Assembly: GCA_902565645.1 (NCBI GenBank)
Contig: CACFFJ010000006.1
Coordinates: 1-51,336 of the forward strand
Source of the DNA: an uncultured Candidatus Actinomarina sp.
GTDB lineage: Bacteria; Actinomycetota; Acidimicrobiia; Actinomarinales; Actinomarinaceae
Direction: 5' to 3'
Length of the DNA stretch: 51,336 nt
Shown: piece by piece, positions 48,645-51,336 of the stretch
Position numbering within the stretch: the first letter of the stretch is position 1
How the letters are laid out: every line of letters starts with the position of its first letter
Notes under the pieces: generated by a model
What the model was told of the DNA's origin: nothing
The model's database searches: none
Seen by the model: the letters and a program-made list of their open reading frames with translations, nothing else
Program-made: the position numbers and the translations under genes

Positions 48645-50401
48645 TTTTTAGACCCTAGTTTTTCTTCTTCAAGAAATAGATTCATGTAAGACTCATCATT
48701 TTTAATAATTTCATCATGTTTACCTTGAGCTCTAACTTTCCCATTTTCAATGAATATAACTTCGTCACAAAGCTCAATAGTTGGAAGCCTATTTGTAATT
48801 ATTAAAGTAGTCATATTCTTCATTGCTGAATTAAGTTCATTCCTAATTTCTTCCTCAGTAGAAGCGTCAACAGCTGATAATGCATCATCCAAAATTAATA
48901 TTCTAGGATTTCTTAATATAGCTCTAGCTAAAGCAATTCTTTGTCTTTGGCCTCCAGATAAACCATAACCTCTTTCTCCTACAGTAGTTTCATAGGCTTC
49001 AGGCAGTTCAGAGATAAAATCATGTGCTCTAGCAACGTTTGCTGCATTTTCTATTTCTTCTTGTGTTGCATCTTTTAATCCGATTGCTATATTTTCTTTT
49101 GCTGAATTTGAGAATAAGAAACTTTCTTGAAAGGCCAAGCTTACATTATTTCTTAGCTCTGATAAATTCAGATTATTAATATCAATTCCATCGATTTGAA
49201 TTTCTCCTGAATTAATTTCATATAACCTTGGAATCAAATAGCCCAGGGTAGATTTTCCTGAACCTGTAGACCCAACAATAGCTACCGTTTTTTTGCCATC
49301 TATTGAAAAAGATAAATTATCAAAAATTTTCTCATTACCATATTTAAAATTAACTTTATTAAAAGTTATTGTTCCATTCCCACCTTCTGGCAATTTTTCA
49401 ACATTTTCATTATTTACAATTGCTGGTTTTTCGTTTAATAATTCTAGGATTCTATTTGCTGCTGATACACTTGCAGGTATCTCAGAAAGAAACCATGCAG
49501 TTATTCTCAAAGGCCACATAAGTAAAAATACATATTGGTTAAAAGCTATAAAATCACCCAAAGTTATATAACCATTTACCGATAAAAACCCTCCAAGCAC
49601 TAGAACGAACAAAGTAATTATCATAGGGATGAGTTCAAAAATTGGAACAAATCTAGTTCTAAGATCTAGATAATCGAGTGACTTTTCGTATATGTTATCT
49701 ATAGCTTGGTCTACTTTGTTTGAAGCGATATTTTCATTACCAAAGGCTTTTACGACTCTAATACCCCCTAATTGTTCTTCAACTTCAGTAGTCATAGTTG
49801 CTTCTGCTTCTTTAACTCTCAAAGATACCTTCATTGCTTTTTCTGCAAATTTAGCACCAACCCATAAAACTGCAGGAATGGAAAGCAAAACAACGGATCC
49901 TAATGGGAGGCTTATGCTTAGCAAGGTTATGCTTAGAATAAATAATAAGAATAGGTTTGATGAAGCTAAAGGAGCAATAGCATAGGCAAGACGAACCTGT
50001 GAAGCATCACTTGATGCTCTCGCCATAAGTTCTCCTGTAGGAACTTTGTCATGGTATTTAAATGCAAGTTTTTGCATATGCGAGAAAATGTTATTTCTAA
50101 TACCAGCTTCTACATTATAAGATACTGACATTCCATAGTATCTTCTAGTTCCAATTGATATGGCACGTGTATACCCAATAACAATTAATGAAGATAATAA
50201 AATTACGAGTATTCGAGTATTCCCTGTAACAATACCATCATCGACAACTCTTTTAATAATGTAAGGGTGGAGGACTACTAGAAAGCACCAAAGTACAGCA
50301 GAAGACATTGCGATATAAAAGTGCTTTTTGTTGCCTTTCATACCCTCTAGATAAAAACGAACTGCTTTTTTGAATTCAGGTGTTTTGTAGACTTTAAACA
50401 T
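48641..50401 (-). CDS. ABC exporter half-transporter A (degenerate ATPase site)
   Basis: The partner of the preceding entry and first in this minus-strand operon. A six-helix membrane domain is followed by an ATPase with Walker A GSTGSGKST and an intact signature LSGGQRQRIALARAILRNP. Walker B ends LILDDALSAVD (Asp replaces the catalytic Glu) and the H-loop reads ITNRLPT (Asn replaces His). These changes are the standard mark of the non-hydrolysing half of TM287/288- or BmrCD-like heterodimers. Length 586. Confidence 0.9.
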   Translation of the reverse strand: MFKVYKTPEFKKAVRFYLEGMKGNKKHFYIAMSSAVLWCFLVVLHPYIIKRVVDDGIVTGNTRILVILLSSLIVIGYTRAISIGTRRYYGMSVSYNVEAGIRNNIFSHMQKLAFKYHDKVPTGELMARASSDASQVRLAYAIAPLASSNLFLLFILSITLLSISLPLGSVVLLSIPAVLWVGAKFAEKAMKVSLRVKEAEATMTTEVEEQLGGIRVVKAFGNENIASNKVDQAIDNIYEKSLDYLDLRTRFVPIFELIPMIITLFVLVLGGFLSVNGYITLGDFIAFNQYVFLLMWPLRITAWFLSEIPASVSAANRILELLNEKPAIVNNENVEKLPEGGNGTITFNKVNFKYGNEKIFDNLSFSIDGKKTVAIVGSTGSGKSTLGYLIPRLYEINSGEIQIDGIDINNLNLSELRNNVSLAFQESFLFSNSAKENIAIGLKDATQEEIENAANVARAHDFISELPEAYETTVGERGYGLSGGQRQRIALARAILRNPRILILDDALSAVDASTEEEIRNELNSAMKNMTTLIITNRLPTIELCDEVIFIENGKVRAQGKHDEIIKNDESYMNLFLEEEKLGSKK

Positions 50402-50479
50402 ACTTTTTAATGATAAATCAACAAGAAATAAACAATAAAGACTTTGTGCATTATTTCACAAGCATATTACCCTTATAGT

Positions 50480-51336
50480 ATGAGTGACTTGTTAGATAAA
50501 AAGATCGAAGATGTATTAAATGAAGCAGATAGGATGTTTATCGCAACAAGTGTTGGTGGTAATTCATCTGGTGCCTCAGTTTTCTTTAATAGAGATGGAG
50601 ATGATTTAATATTTTTTACATTTAACCCAACTAGAAAAGCAGAGCAAATAAGAATAAATCCACGAGTCCATGCTGTTATTTGGCCTAAAGGACAAGAAGG
50701 AATTAGGGGTCTGCAGATTGATGGAGAGGCATACAAGATAAAAGATGAAGATGAAAAAAAGAAAGCCTATGATTTAGTACTTCAAACAACAGAAGCTTTT
50801 AAAGAGTTTATGGATGATGAATTTTTAATTAAGAATGATGTTGTTGGCTACTACAGGGTTAAACCGACAACTATTAAGTATGTAGATTTTTACCAAGAGG
50901 AGAAATTTGAGTGGAAAACTTTTCCTGCAAATAAAACCTCAGCATTGAAATTTTCTTTAAAGATGGGGTTAAAGAGGATTGGCTTATGGCTAAGGACCAT
51001 AAGGGCACCATTCTTAACTGCAACATTTGCACCTATTTTTATAGGTGCCGCAGTTGCTTGGAATGACTTAAAAGAAAACAATTTACTAACTGAATGGTCG
51101 TGGAATATGTTTTGGTTAGTTCTTTTCGGAGCATCATTAGCGCAAATTGCTACAAATTCCTCAAACGATTATTTCGATCACACTTCAAATGCAGACGAAA
51201 TCAATAAGGTTGCAAGCCCATTTAATGGAGGTAGTAGAGTTATACAAGTTGGCTTAATGACTCCAGGGCAAGTCCTCTTAACTGCTCTTGTAAGCATTGT
51301 TGGAACTATTGGAATAGGTTTATATATAAATCAGCA
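50480..51336 (+). CDS. Split-barrel flavin-type domain fused to UbiA/MenA-like prenyltransferase, 3' truncated
   Basis: This open frame is absent from the supplied ORF track because it runs off the window end; I translated 285 complete codons. Residues about 1-130 look like a pyridoxamine-phosphate-oxidase-type split barrel (ADRMFIATSVGGNSSGASVFFN, LIFFTFNPTRKAEQIRINPRVHAVIW, IDGEAYKIKDEDE). From about 165 a UbiA prenyltransferase begins: RTIRAPFLTATFAPIFIGAAVAW and the metal motif NDYFDHTSNADEINKVASPFNGGSRVIQ, like MenA (1,4-dihydroxy-2-naphthoate prenyltransferase). It is divergent from the ABC exporter operon by 78 bases. The N-terminal domain assignment is less certain than the UbiA one. 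Confidence 0.8.
   Translation, partial: MSDLLDKKIEDVLNEADRMFIATSVGGNSSGASVFFNRDGDDLIFFTFNPTRKAEQIRINPRVHAVIWPKGQEGIRGLQIDGEAYKIKDEDEKKKAYDLVLQTTEAFKEFMDDEFLIKNDVVGYYRVKPTTIKYVDFYQEEKFEWKTFPANKTSALKFSLKMGLKRIGLWLRTIRAPFLTATFAPIFIGAAVAWNDLKENNLLTEWSWNMFWLVLFGASLAQIATNSSNDYFDHTSNADEINKVASPFNGGSRVIQVGLMTPGQVLLTALVSIVGTIGIGLYINQ

Noticed and set aside
1-51336. CRISPR arrays, insertion sequences, prophage or attachment sites
   Set aside because: No spaced direct repeats, transposase, integrase or phage-like genes were seen; the two tRNA genes show no flanking duplicated ends.

Overview
The window is a gene-dense, AT-rich bacterial chromosome segment: by eye about one third G+C (not counted), standard genetic code, almost no intergenic DNA, and no mobile elements, rRNA or CRISPR. 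Its best lineage marker is the block eno - divIC/ftsB - DUF501 - ppx/gppA, a typical actinobacterial order. An InhA-like FabI, acyl-CoA carboxylase subunits of actinobacterial type and apparent leaderless promoters agree with this. Low G+C plus tight packing suggests a streamlined aquatic or marine actinobacterium of the Actinomarinales type. That placement is inference, with no phylogeny behind it.

Layout. 1-3181 (+): the end of a cytochrome bc (b6f-like) operon with the cytochrome b C-terminal part (cut by the window edge), a Rieske protein, an unusual diheme cytochrome c and a small membrane protein. 3224-4168 (+): a band-7 protein. 4145-6546 (-): LysE-type exporter, nucleoside hydrolase, a small unknown and a GNAT. 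6593-9728: DDAH-like hydrolase, unknown membrane protein, YbaK deacylase (-) and tryptophanase. 9720-12807 (-): enoyl-CoA hydratase family protein, DUF1289, glycerate 2-kinase and an archaeal-type (type II) GAPDH-like enzyme, divergent from pyruvate phosphate dikinase (12835-15483, +). 15536-17923 (+): GCS2-type ligase, unknown membrane protein and FabI. 17924-26244 (-): a FAS-II and acyl-CoA carboxylase operon (accD, bioY, BC-BCCP, acpS, fabD, fabH, fabG, acpP, fabF), divergent from birA. 26318-29373 (+): birA, a two-domain dehydrogenase fusion and a minimal O6-alkylguanine transferase. tRNA-Arg(CCU) lies on the minus strand at 29381.

29509-37984 (+): DrrAB-like ABC exporter, L25/CTC with a repetitive acidic tail, pth, pgsA, an SDR epimerase, mazG, eno, divIC, DUF501 and ppx, then tRNA-Leu(UAA). 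38259-45779 (+): a complete alpha-glucoside-type ABC uptake operon (binding lipoprotein, terminator, two permeases, unknown exported protein, ROK kinase, a second membrane-anchored binding-protein paralogue, ATPase). 45780-50401 (-): an asymmetric heterodimeric ABC exporter with a DsbB and CPHC-thioredoxin pair. 50480-end (+): an open reading frame missing from the supplied track, a flavin-type split-barrel domain fused to a UbiA/MenA prenyltransferase.

How they work together. Menaquinone prenylation (UbiA domain) and the bc complex belong to respiration. Biotin uptake (bioY), biotin attachment (birA) and biotin use (BC-BCCP, AccD) are grouped with fatty-acid elongation, although no FabZ-type dehydratase is in the window. 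Glycerate kinase, enolase, PPDK and the GAPDH-like enzyme cover lower glycolysis and gluconeogenesis. The sugar operon would feed glucose or glucosides through the ROK kinase. Of the less expected items, I rank highest the split-barrel/UbiA fusion, the tethered second binding protein, the ROK kinase without its zinc site, the cytochrome c with a long Ca-motif insert, and the palindromes in the aglE leader.
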